Assembly (NCBI GenBank): GCA_046329435.1
Contig: JAXLUR010000009.1
Location: 62,001-126,000 of the forward strand
Origin: M3007 sp046329435
GTDB taxonomy: Bacteria > Bacteroidota > Bacteroidia > Chitinophagales > Saprospiraceae
Length of the DNA: 64,000 nt
Direction: 5' to 3'
The translations under genes were made by a program, and so were the position numbers. How positions within the stretch are numbered: the first letter of the stretch is position 1; the number at the start of each line of letters is the position of its first letter. Shown one piece after another: positions 25,568-34,251 of this stretch. The notes under the pieces were generated by a model. That model saw only the letters and a program-made list of their open reading frames with translations. It was not told the origin of the DNA and ran no database searches.

Positions 25568-28500
25568 TCACCCCTCATCCTCCACATCCTCGCAGTGATA
25601 ATATTTCTTCTGCGGGCCCGGTCGGTCACCGCCGGGTCCGCCTTTTTTCTCGTTCAACATCTTTTGAATGATGCGGTTGCGCTCCTGTTGCACCTGGATT
25701 TGCCGGCGGGCATCCTCTGCGCGGTCGAAAAACAGGATGCCATCCACCCAGGTTTGTTCGGCACGGGCATATACGGAGAGCGGGTTGTCGTTCCAGAGCA
25801 CCAGGTCGGCGTCTTTGCCCACCCGGATGCTGCCCACGCGGTCGTCCACATGCAGGAGTTTGGCGGGATTGAGCGTTACCATTTTCCAGGCGTCTTCCTC
25901 TTTCATACCGCCGTATTCCACCGATTTGGCGGCCTCCTGATTGAGTCGGCGGGCCATTTCGGCATCGTCGGAATTGATCGACACGGTGATGCCCTGGGCG
26001 CTCATGATGGCGGCGTTTTGCGGAATGGCATCGCGCACCTCCATTTTATACGCCCACCAGTCGCTGAACGTGCTGCCGCCCACGCCATGCCGGGCCATTT
26101 TGTCGGCTACTTTGTACCCTTCGAGGATGTGGGTGAACGTATTGACCCGGAAATTGAAACGTTCGGCCACCCGCATCAGCATGGTGATTTCGCTTTGCAC
26201 GTAGGAATGGCAGGTGATGAAACGCCGGCCTTCGAGGATTTCCTGCAGGGCTTCCATTTCGAGGTCGGTGCGGTAGGGCGCGCCCGATTTTTTGAGGCGG
26301 GCGTAGGCCTGGGCGCGGGTGAAATAGTCGATGTACACCTGCTCCACGCCCATGCGCGACTGCGGATAGCGGCTGCGGAAATTGTCGCCCCAATTGCTTT
26401 GTTTCACGTTTTCGCCGAGGGCAAATTTGATCTGCCCCGTCCAGTTCCGGAATTTCAGTTCTTCCGGCGCAAAGCCCCAGCGTAGTTTGATCAGCTGGGT
26501 TTGACCGCCGATGGGGTTGGCCGAGCCATGCAGGATATGGCTCGACGTGACGCCGCCGGCCAGCTGACGGTAAATGTCGATGTCTTCCGAATCGATCACA
26601 TCGCCGATGCGCACCTCGGCGGAAGACTCCTGGGTGCCTTCGTTGATCGAACGCGAGGCGGCGATGTGCGAGTGCTCGTCGATGATGCCGGCCGTGAGGT
26701 GTTTGCCCGTGCCGTCGATGACGGTGGCGCCGGCCGGGGCCGAGAGGTTTTTACCGATCTGGCGGATTTTGCCGTCGCTGACGAGCACGTCTGTATTAGG
26801 CAAAATGCCGTCTTTCTCGTTGGTCCATACCGTGGCGTTTTTGACCAGAAAGGTCTGCGCTTTGGGGCGCTCCGTCCAGCCGAAAGCCGTGAAGGGGAAC
26901 ATCATCGGCCCCGTCTCCGGGCTGCTGACCGGGGCCTGCTTGCCGGGGCCCTCGGCGGGCGAGTCGCCAGTGCGCACAGCCCGCCAGTCGATCCAGGCGC
27001 CCTCGGGCGACGTACCCCTGCCGCTCCACGCGCGGCCGGCAACCGTGCCGGAAAGCGCGAGCACGTTTTTAGACAGGGTATCTGGCTGGAAAGAAAGGGT
27101 GATCAGGCCGTTTTCATAAATCAGACTGGCTTTGGCACTGCTGCTGTCGGCGCGCAAAACTGCGGCTTCAGGAGCCGCCGCCTTGCCTTTGACGAGCAGG
27201 GTGTAGGTGTTTTTTCCGGCGTCCAGTTGGTATCGGCCGGTGAGATCGACGCCATTGAAGGGATCGGGAGCGACCGGGTAGCCCGTTCCGCCGACCCAGG
27301 TTTCGAGGATTTTGCCGTCTTTTTGAAAAATATCGCCCGTGCAAATGATAAAATTGGCGGTTTTACCGGCCTCCAGCGAGCCGATGGCGGCTTGTTTGCC
27401 GGCAGGATCGATGCTGTACAAACCCAGTATTTGCGCCGGCTCAAAGGTCAGGGCTTTCAACGCGGCCTCTTCCGAAAGGCCGTATTCGACTGCGCGGCGC
27501 AGGTTGTCGAGGAATTTGGACCTGTCTTTCATTCCGACAGAAGTGAGGGCGAAGGGTATGCCGGCCGAAGCCAGTCGCGCGGGGTTGGAGGGCGCCATTT
27601 CCCAGTGTTTCAGGCTGTAAAGCGGCACGTCGAGGGCTTCGTAGGGGTCGCTCACGTCGTAGCCTTGCGGAAAATTGAGCGGCACGATGAGCGACTGGCC
27701 CGTTGCCTTTACCTCGTCGAGGCGCTGGTATTCGTCGCCGGCTGTTTTGACCACGTATTTTACCCCGAACTCCTGGCCCAGCCGGTGGATACGCAGGACG
27801 TCCAGTTTGTCTTCGGCCTCGAAGATCTGGGGCAGCCCCTGAGCGGCATTCCAGGCTTCGAGGGAAAGGTTGGCTTCGGTTTTGTAGCCCTCGCTCTGGT
27901 ACCAGCGGGCGTCGAGGTAGGTCTGGCGCAGCAGCGCGATGCAGCCCATGAGCGAGCTGGGGTAGTCCTGGCTGCTGCTACCCTTTCGGAAAGAGAGCAA
28001 ATTGGCGGCGCGAGGGCGCAGCAACATGTCGTGGGCGCGGTTGTCGCCCAGCAGCACGAATGCGCCGGTGCCTCTGGAAATGCCGTCGGGGCGATAGGCA
28101 AGCGCGGCGCCAAAGCCCAGCTTGCGCCATTCGGCAGCCGGTTTGGCGTCGGGATTGAAGTAGTCGGCGGCGTCGAATTCGGGGCGAAGCGCTTCGTTCC
28201 AGGCGAAAGCGCCAGGTTTGTCGGAAAAAGCCTGGGGGCGTTGTTGCTGGCCGGGGTCGTCGGATTTCGGCACAACGAGGCCATAGTCGGGCGCGCAGAG
28301 ATCGATGAAAGCCGGGTAAATGGTGCGGCCGGCGCAATTGACCACCACGGCGTCTTTGGGCGCTACGACTTTCAGCCCGCAGGCTTCCACTTTGCCTTTA
28401 CGGATCACCAGGGTGGCGCCTTCCAGCCGGGTTTGGTAATCCACGTACACGGTGGCGTTGGTAAATGCGTAGGCGGCGTCGCGCGGCGCCGAGGGGGCAG

Positions 28501-28585
28501 ACTGGGGAAAGGAGCCCTGGGCAAAAAGGGCGGAAGCGGCGAGCAGCAGGCCGCAGATCAGGGCAAGCGGGCGGTAGAAGAACAT
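25568..28585 (-). CDS. large amidohydrolase-family protein (two amidohydrolase-like halves)
   Basis: 1005 aa from ATG 28585 (MFFYRPLALICGLLLAASAL), a signal peptide; the upstream frame is antisense to the M4 gene leader. Two amidohydrolase-like halves are visible. The first (about 30-530) opens with ATVYVDYQTRLEGATLVIRK and TIYPAFIDLCAP, where the metal-binding His-x-His is missing. The second (about 565-1000) opens with NATVWTNEKDGILPNTDVLV and has AGIIDEHSHIA (His-x-His), NTFTHILEGYKVADKMARHG, SINSDDAEMARRL and the closing GSIRVGKDADLVLWNDNPLS. By family it is a metal-dependent hydrolase of C-N or similar bonds, imidazolonepropionase-like; export to the periplasm is predicted. Substrate unknown. 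The ending is charged and Gln-rich. Confidence 0.85.
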   Translation of the reverse strand: MFFYRPLALICGLLLAASALFAQGSFPQSAPSAPRDAAYAFTNATVYVDYQTRLEGATLVIRKGKVEACGLKVVAPKDAVVVNCAGRTIYPAFIDLCAPDYGLVVPKSDDPGQQQRPQAFSDKPGAFAWNEALRPEFDAADYFNPDAKPAAEWRKLGFGAALAYRPDGISRGTGAFVLLGDNRAHDMLLRPRAANLLSFRKGSSSQDYPSSLMGCIALLRQTYLDARWYQSEGYKTEANLSLEAWNAAQGLPQIFEAEDKLDVLRIHRLGQEFGVKYVVKTAGDEYQRLDEVKATGQSLIVPLNFPQGYDVSDPYEALDVPLYSLKHWEMAPSNPARLASAGIPFALTSVGMKDRSKFLDNLRRAVEYGLSEEAALKALTFEPAQILGLYSIDPAGKQAAIGSLEAGKTANFIICTGDIFQKDGKILETWVGGTGYPVAPDPFNGVDLTGRYQLDAGKNTYTLLVKGKAAAPEAAVLRADSSSAKASLIYENGLITLSFQPDTLSKNVLALSGTVAGRAWSGRGTSPEGAWIDWRAVRTGDSPAEGPGKQAPVSSPETGPMMFPFTAFGWTERPKAQTFLVKNATVWTNEKDGILPNTDVLVSDGKIRQIGKNLSAPAGATVIDGTGKHLTAGIIDEHSHIAASRSINEGTQESSAEVRIGDVIDSEDIDIYRQLAGGVTSSHILHGSANPIGGQTQLIKLRWGFAPEELKFRNWTGQIKFALGENVKQSNWGDNFRSRYPQSRMGVEQVYIDYFTRAQAYARLKKSGAPYRTDLEMEALQEILEGRRFITCHSYVQSEITMLMRVAERFNFRVNTFTHILEGYKVADKMARHGVGGSTFSDWWAYKMEVRDAIPQNAAIMSAQGITVSINSDDAEMARRLNQEAAKSVEYGGMKEEDAWKMVTLNPAKLLHVDDRVGSIRVGKDADLVLWNDNPLSVYARAEQTWVDGILFFDRAEDARRQIQVQQERNRIIQKMLNEKKGGPGGDRPGPQKKYYHCEDVEDEG

Positions 28586-28603
28586 GGGCGGTAGTTTATC
28601 GGG

Positions 28604-28611
28604 CAAATGTA
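28604..28611 (-). promoter_or_regulatory. -7 element of the amidohydrolase gene
   Basis: Minus-strand TACATTTG matches TAnnTTTG 18 nt before the ATG. No -33 box identified. Confidence 0.4.
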
Positions 28612-28653
28612 ACAAGCAGCAACGAGTACGCCCCAGGTGCCCTTCGCCCTGTG

Positions 28654-28661
28654 TATCTTTG
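28654..28661 (+). promoter_or_regulatory. -7 element of the M4 peptidase gene
   Basis: TATCTTTG, 54 nt before ATG 28716, back to back with the minus-strand element at 28604. No -33 box identified. Confidence 0.4.
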
Positions 28662-28715
28662 TGGCTTCCACACGTTTCTTCACCGCCGTTTCGGCCCAAA
28701 ACGTTTACACTTTTT

Positions 28716-31700
28716 ATGCAAAAGATCATCCTCCCAACGCTTTTGCTCTGCCTGCTCAGTCTGACCGCAGCCCAGGCGCAAAGCGCAAAAATCCGCCCTC
28801 CCAAAACCGGCCCCGTTTCTGACCCGCCGCACCACGGCCTCCGGCCGATCAACCGGCCGGCTGTGCCGCCGACCGCCGACCCTTTCGGCACGGGGCGGCT
28901 CGACTACAAGACCATGCCCGGCCTCTCGCCTGCTGCCGCCGACGTACGCATTACGCGCGGTGAAAACGGCCTGCCGATCTTTTTCTCCGGCAAAACCGCC
29001 GCTTCAGGATCCGCCGACGACAAGCGCCCTGCCGAACAACGCGCCCTCGAATACCTGGCCAGCCTGCCGCTCGACGGTGTGGACAACCCGGCTGCTGAAT
29101 TCACCGTCCAGTCGGTATCCACCGACGAACAGGGCAACCAGCACGTTCGCCTCGGGCAGGTCTTCGAAGGCGTACCCGTGTACGGCGGCGAAATGATCGC
29201 CCATACCCAAAACGGCGCTTTCGTCTCGCTCAACGGCCGCTACTACCCCACCCTTCGCATCGGCACCACACCCGCTGTTTCGAGTGAAAGCGCCCTGCAG
29301 ATCGTGCGGGCCCAAATCGGCCCCGACAAGATAAAAACCGACTGGACGGCACAGGAACTGCAGGTCATGGGCGGCCAGCCTTTTAGCGCCGAACTGGTGG
29401 TGTACCACGAAAACCGCCGCATCGACGCCGCCAGCCTGGCCTGGGTGGTGGAAGGTTATCCGAACTTCCTCAACCGCGTGGTGTACGTGATCGACGCCCA
29501 AACAGGCGCCGTACTCAACCACTACGACCACACCTGCCGCCTGCTGCCCGAGCATGCTGCCCCCGATGCCGGGCCTGAAACGGCGCCTCCTCCGCCCGTC
29601 ACGGCCAATGGCCTCGACCTGCTTAACGTCAACCGCAGCTTCGGCGCATGGCAGTCGGGCAGCACCGTTTACATGGAAGATGCCAGCAAACCCATGTTCA
29701 ACGCTTCGCAATCGCAGATGCCCAACGACCCGGTCGGGGCGATCATCACGCTGAATGCAATGAACAGCTCGCCGCAAAATGCGAACTTCGACTACACCAT
29801 CGTGACGTCCAACAGCACGACGTTCAACAACCCGACGGCCGTCAGCGCCCACTACAATGCGGGTAAAAGCTACGATTATTACAAAAACACGTTCAACCGC
29901 AACGCTATCAACGGATCTGGCGGCAACATCATTTCGTTTATCAACGTCACCGAGCCCAACGGCACTTCCATGGAAAACGCCTTCTGGAACGGCGGCTACA
30001 TGTTCTACGGCAACGGCGGCTCTTTCTTCAAACCGCTGGCCCGCGGCCTCGATGTGGCCGGCCACGAAATGACCCACGGCGTCGTGGAAAAAACCGCCAA
30101 CCTCGAGTACCAGGGGGAAAGCGGCGCGCTGAACGAGTCCTTTGCCGATATTTTCGGCGCCATGATCGACCGCGACGACTGGCTGATCGGCGAAGACGTC
30201 ATGCAGTCGGGCGTGAGCCCCAGCGGCGCCCTGCGCGACCTTTCCAACCCCAACAACGGCGCGCCGAGCAACAGCCCCTTCTGGCAGCCCAATCATGTCA
30301 ACCAGATGTTTACCGGTTCGGACGACAACGGCGGCGTACACATCAACAGCGGTATCCCCAACCGTGCATTTTACCTTTTTGCCAGCAACGCCAGCGTCGG
30401 CAAAGACAAGGCCGAACAAGTGTACTACAAGGCGTTGCGCGACTATCTCGTCAAATCGAGCCAGTTTGTCGACGCCCGCCTCGCCGTAATCCAGGCCGCT
30501 AACGACTTGTATGGCAGCAGCGTGGCCGATGTGGCCGCCACCGCCTTCACCAGCGTGGGCATCGCGGGCAACGAGCCCGGCGGCAACTACCTGGGCAACC
30601 TGGATGTCAACCCGGGCCTCGATTTCATCGTCTGCGTCACCAACGACTTCAACAACCTGCAACTCGTTGACGGCAACGGCAGCGTGCTCGGCACGATGTA
30701 CAACGGCGGCGTGCAGAGCCGCCCCAGCGTGTCCGACAACGGCACCTCGGTGGTGTTTGTCAATACGGAAGGCCATATCGTGCTCATCGATATTTCCTAT
30801 GCCGGCGGCCAGATCAACATCCAGCAGACCATTCTGAGCGCCCAGCCCGAATGGCGCAACGTAGCCATTTCCAAAGACGGACGATTCATCGCCGGCCTGC
30901 TCGGTATCGGCGACGACCGAATCTACATTTTCGACCTTTTCTTCAACGAAAGCGAAACCTTCTACCTCTACAACCCGACCTACACGCAGGGCCAGATCAC
31001 GGGTGAAGTGAAATACGCCGATGTGCTGGAGTTCGACTATTCGGGTGAATACCTGATGTACGATGCGTACAACGAACTGATCAGCAGTACGGGCGAAGAC
31101 CTCAGCTATTGGGACATCGGTTTTGTCAATTTTTACGATCAGACCAACCAGGTTTTTGTCGACGGGGGCAATGCCTTCATTTCAAAACTGTTCAGCGGCC
31201 TGCCGCAAAACACCAGCGTGGGCGATCCGACGTTTTCCAAAAACTCGCCCTACATCATCGCGTTCGATTATATCGACGATTACAACGATGAATACGCCGT
31301 CTTCGGCGCCAATGTGGAAACCGGCGATTACGACGTGATTGTGCCCGACAACGGCGACCTGGGCTGGCCCAGCTACACCCGCCTCGACGACGCAATCCTG
31401 TATCAAAAACCGGGTTACGACCTGTATATTCAGGAACTCGAAAGCAATAAAATCACGCCGTTCAGCAATACCTATCCCTTCCTGTACAATCGTCAGTGGG
31501 GTACCTGGTTTGCCAACGGCACGCGCAGCCTGATGGTCGATGCCGACGAACCCGCCGCCCGCGCCCTGGCCCTGACGGCCGTGCCCAACCCGGTTTCCGA
31601 CGCCGTACAAATCCGGTTCAACCTGAGCGCCCCGGCAACAACCGCCCGGGTGCGCCTCACCAATATGCTCGGCGTGACGGTGCTCGATCGCGAGATTCCG

Positions 31701-31817
31701 GTCAGCACCGGCGACAACCAGACCAGCATCAACATGCAGAATTTGCCCTCCGGCGCTTATGTGGCGCAGATAGGCGTTGGCGGCATTTTATCGTCTGTTA
31801 AGATCGTAAAACAATAG
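28716..31817 (+). CDS. secreted M4 (thermolysin-like) metallopeptidase with T9SS type A tail
   Basis: 1033 aa from ATG 28716 (MQKIILPTLLLCLLSLTAAQ), a clear signal peptide. The FTP/propeptide region spans about 100-280. The catalytic domain carries the zinc motif His450-Glu-Met-Thr-His454 (DVAGHEMTHGVV), the third ligand Glu474 (GALNESFADIFG, 24 residues on as in thermolysin) and the catalytic His542 (GGVHINSGIPNRAFYLFA). So all key residues are present and the enzyme should be an active zinc endopeptidase. After the catalytic domain comes a propeller-like region (about 640-940: SRPSVSDNGTSVVFVNTEGH). The tail ALTAVPNPVSDAVQIRF then LPSGAYVAQIG is a T9SS type A domain. Extracellular protein digestion is the expected role. 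Confidence 0.93.
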   Translation: MQKIILPTLLLCLLSLTAAQAQSAKIRPPKTGPVSDPPHHGLRPINRPAVPPTADPFGTGRLDYKTMPGLSPAAADVRITRGENGLPIFFSGKTAASGSADDKRPAEQRALEYLASLPLDGVDNPAAEFTVQSVSTDEQGNQHVRLGQVFEGVPVYGGEMIAHTQNGAFVSLNGRYYPTLRIGTTPAVSSESALQIVRAQIGPDKIKTDWTAQELQVMGGQPFSAELVVYHENRRIDAASLAWVVEGYPNFLNRVVYVIDAQTGAVLNHYDHTCRLLPEHAAPDAGPETAPPPPVTANGLDLLNVNRSFGAWQSGSTVYMEDASKPMFNASQSQMPNDPVGAIITLNAMNSSPQNANFDYTIVTSNSTTFNNPTAVSAHYNAGKSYDYYKNTFNRNAINGSGGNIISFINVTEPNGTSMENAFWNGGYMFYGNGGSFFKPLARGLDVAGHEMTHGVVEKTANLEYQGESGALNESFADIFGAMIDRDDWLIGEDVMQSGVSPSGALRDLSNPNNGAPSNSPFWQPNHVNQMFTGSDDNGGVHINSGIPNRAFYLFASNASVGKDKAEQVYYKALRDYLVKSSQFVDARLAVIQAANDLYGSSVADVAATAFTSVGIAGNEPGGNYLGNLDVNPGLDFIVCVTNDFNNLQLVDGNGSVLGTMYNGGVQSRPSVSDNGTSVVFVNTEGHIVLIDISYAGGQINIQQTILSAQPEWRNVAISKDGRFIAGLLGIGDDRIYIFDLFFNESETFYLYNPTYTQGQITGEVKYADVLEFDYSGEYLMYDAYNELISSTGEDLSYWDIGFVNFYDQTNQVFVDGGNAFISKLFSGLPQNTSVGDPTFSKNSPYIIAFDYIDDYNDEYAVFGANVETGDYDVIVPDNGDLGWPSYTRLDDAILYQKPGYDLYIQELESNKITPFSNTYPFLYNRQWGTWFANGTRSLMVDADEPAARALALTAVPNPVSDAVQIRFNLSAPATTARVRLTNMLGVTVLDREIPVSTGDNQTSINMQNLPSGAYVAQIGVGGILSSVKIVKQ

Positions 31818-31938
31818 GTTACCCGTTTGAGGTACGCGAAACACGCAATCCTGTTTGTCGGTTCTATGACAGTTTTGCTATTCATCGTCGAAAAAAGCCG
31901 TTTGGGCTGCCGAAAACACGTTAAAAGTATAAAGGGGC

Positions 31939-31969
31939 TTGCGCAGCGTTTTTTCGCTGCATAATTTTG
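31939..31969 (+). promoter_or_regulatory. promoter with an inverted repeat in its spacer
   Basis: TTG (31939-31941), 20-nt spacer and TAATTTTG (31962-31969). The spacer holds GCAGCG-T6-CGCTGC (31943-31960), a perfect 6-bp inverted repeat that could be an operator. Confidence 0.5.
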
Positions 31970-31975
31970 TCCCCG

Positions 31976-32029
31976 TTAGTGTTTCATAGTGTTAAGGAGC
32001 AATCACAAAGGTGGTTGCTCCTTTTCTTT
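31976..32029 (+). ncRNA. possible short RNA or attenuated leader
   Basis: A transcript from the 31939-31969 promoter would end after about 50 nt at the terminator 31996-32029. It would be nearly all hairpin. This is inferred from two signals only; a terminator for the upstream M4 gene plus a chance promoter is an alternative. Confidence 0.25.
31996..32029 (+). terminator. Rho-independent terminator
   Basis: An 11-bp stem (GGAGCAATCAC with GTGGTTGCTCC, one G-U pair), loop AAAG, then TTTTCTTTTT. Confidence 0.8.
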
Positions 32030-32317
32030 TTCTGCTTTGATAGAAATTGTGACGGCAAACAACCCGACACCTGTCGCAAGCCCTATTTTTGAGGCCTTGA
32101 AACCTGTGTGGAAATCCGTCTTTGGACCCGCCAACTGGTTCTGTAATCTTCCCCTTCGTCCATCTTTCGCGGTGCAGTGCCTTTCTTCTATACATCACCT
32201 GGCCCGTTCCTGCCCGTTTAGCATAAGACATTTCAAGACATTGTTCAGAATCGGTATGTTTTTCGCAGGAAAGACATGCCGAAAATTTCTTTTATCATCA
32301 ATCCCTCGCGCAACACG

Positions 32318-34045
32318 ATGACAAAAAAACAACTCTTCTCCCTGCTTATCCTGCTTCTTGCCGCCATTGGCACCGCCGGCGCAGCGCCGGTGAGCGGTTG
32401 GGTCTGGCAAGATCAGAACACCAACGGCCTGCAGGACGCCGGCGAATCCGGCCTTCCCTACATCTGGGTCAGCGTACTCGATGCTGCCGACACCTCGATT
32501 GTCGTGTCGAGCGTACAGACCGATGCCAACGGCCTGTACGAATTCCCCGCTCTGCCGGCCGGCACCTACCGGCTCAAATTTTCCAATCCCGGCGGTTTGT
32601 GGCAATCGATGCTCAACATCGGCATGAACGACGCCCTCGACAACGACGCCGATGTATGGGGCTTCACCGATCCATTTACACTGTCAAGCGGCCAGACGCT
32701 CGATTTCGACGCCGGGTTTACCACTACGCCTTCGGGCTGCTTTACGCCCATCACCATCTTGATCACGAATGTCGTGTGCGACGACAACGGCACGCCCAAC
32801 GACCCCTCCGACGATACTTTTTCGTTCAACCTGACCGCAAGCGGCGGCACCGGGCCCTGGGGCTGGGATATGCTGCCCGGCGTCATGATGTTTCCCTACG
32901 GCATGAGCTACACATTCGGGCCTTTCCCGGTGAGCGGCGGCGCTGTTTCGGTGACCATCAACGACCACGACAATCCGTTCTGCACGGCAACAGTGCTCGT
33001 TGACCCGCCGCCTTGCCAGCCCGGGCCGCTGCCCGATCTCGACTTCGACTGCTCGCCGCCGGTGCTGGTCAATATCACAGCAGGCGTCAACTCGGCAGTG
33101 GTGAATTACACTCCCGCAACCGCGACCACGACCTGCCCCGACGGCGCCACCAGCATCAACCTGATTCAGGGCCTGCCGAGCGGCAGCAGCTTCCCGCTGG
33201 GCACCACGCAGGTGTGCTACATGGCTTCCGACAATTGCGGCAACACCGCCAATTGCTGCTTCTCCGTCACCGTGGCGGCACCGCCGCCCTGCGATGAAAA
33301 AGTGATCGGCTGCATCAAATACGAACTGTTGAGCATCACCAAGGATTCGGAACAAAACCGCACCTACCGCATCCGGGTGACCAACAACTGCAACAACAAA
33401 CTGATGTACACCGCCTTCCAGGTGCCCGACGGCGTCACTGCCCTGGCCCCTGTCAACGGCTCGATCTACACGGCCCCCAGCGGCCGCCAGTACGAGGTGC
33501 GCAACCCCAATTTCTCGCCGTTCTACTCGGTGCGTTTCAAATCGCTGGGCGACAGCATCAGCAATGGCCAGTCGGATATTTTCGAATACACGCTGCCGGC
33601 CCAGTCGGACCCGCTGTTTATCCACGTGATTGTGCGTTTGGCGCCGAAAATCTTCTATGAAGCCCACCTCAACACCTTCGACTGTGTGCAAACGCAACAA
33701 CTGCTGACCCAAACGCCCGAACAGGCATTTGGCCAAAATGCTGTGACCGACGGGGATGAACCGGCCAGCCTCCAGGCGACGACACTCGACAACGAACAGG
33801 CTTTCGCCGTGTACCCCAACCCCGCGGGCAGCACCATCTGGGTGGAACTTTCGGGCTGGAAAGGGCAAAACGTAGTGCTTACCCTGCTCAATGCGCAGGG
33901 CAGGCGAATACAGCAAAGCATACGCCAGGCAGGCGACGTTCCCGAAAAAATCGATCTGGGCGATTTGCCGGCCGGCTTGTACTACCTGCAGGCCCTGCCG
34001 GCCGACGGCAAGGCGGAAACCCGGCCTTTCGTTGTAAAACACTGA
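32318..34045 (+). CDS. secreted SdrD-B/HYR protein with T9SS type A tail
   Basis: 575 aa from ATG 32318 (MTKKQLFSLLILLLAAIGTA), preferred over an upstream in-frame start at 32276 because it gives a clean signal peptide. Residues about 25-135 are an SdrD B-like domain (GWVWQDQNTNGLQDAGESGL, DANGLYEFPALPAGTYRLKF). Next is a Cys-bearing segment VVCDDNGTPNDPSDDTFSFN, the same motif as in the 22137 protein. An HYR-like domain follows (LPSGSSFPLGTTQVCYMASD, CGNTANCCFSV), then an unrecognised domain of about 130 residues (IGCIKYELLSITKDSEQNRT) and a T9SS type A tail (FAVYPNPAGSTIWVEL, DLPAGLYYLQAL). It looks like a surface or matrix protein; no enzymatic motif is seen. Confidence 0.83.
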   Translation: MTKKQLFSLLILLLAAIGTAGAAPVSGWVWQDQNTNGLQDAGESGLPYIWVSVLDAADTSIVVSSVQTDANGLYEFPALPAGTYRLKFSNPGGLWQSMLNIGMNDALDNDADVWGFTDPFTLSSGQTLDFDAGFTTTPSGCFTPITILITNVVCDDNGTPNDPSDDTFSFNLTASGGTGPWGWDMLPGVMMFPYGMSYTFGPFPVSGGAVSVTINDHDNPFCTATVLVDPPPCQPGPLPDLDFDCSPPVLVNITAGVNSAVVNYTPATATTTCPDGATSINLIQGLPSGSSFPLGTTQVCYMASDNCGNTANCCFSVTVAAPPPCDEKVIGCIKYELLSITKDSEQNRTYRIRVTNNCNNKLMYTAFQVPDGVTALAPVNGSIYTAPSGRQYEVRNPNFSPFYSVRFKSLGDSISNGQSDIFEYTLPAQSDPLFIHVIVRLAPKIFYEAHLNTFDCVQTQQLLTQTPEQAFGQNAVTDGDEPASLQATTLDNEQAFAVYPNPAGSTIWVELSGWKGQNVVLTLLNAQGRRIQQSIRQAGDVPEKIDLGDLPAGLYYLQALPADGKAETRPFVVKH

Positions 34046-34060
34046 GGTAAACAGACAGGC

Positions 34061-34104
34061 AACAGGGGCCATCCCGAATTTTGGGATAGCCCCTGTTGTA
34101 TTTT
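34061..34104 (+). terminator. terminator between 32318-34045 and the convergent rel gene
   Basis: AACAGGGGCCATCCC pairs with GGGATAGCCCCTGTT (one mismatch), with GTATTTTA after it. Confidence 0.8.
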
Positions 34105-34251
34105 ACAGCCTTTGAGACAGCAGCCTATTTCCGCTTGCTCATGAGTGCATGAAAACCAAGCACGGCCTCGAAGAAATGACGGACAATTTTTTGCAAAAAC
34201 GGCATAACAAAAGGGTTTTGAGGGCGTAGCAGGGAATACCTGCATCCGTCC

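Larger units (their letters stand above)
31818..32317. other. 500-bp intergenic stretch with a promoter-terminator pair
   Basis: Contains a promoter (31939-31969) and, just downstream, a strong terminator (31996-32029). From 32030 to the start at 32318 I see a TATTTTTG element at 32084-32091 and nothing else. Confidence 0.6.

Noticed and set aside
26501..28594. Plus-strand 697-aa frame
   Set aside because: Antisense of the amidohydrolase gene.
28584..28715. Longer start of the M4 peptidase
   Set aside because: It runs through the promoter region; ATG 28716 gives a standard leader.
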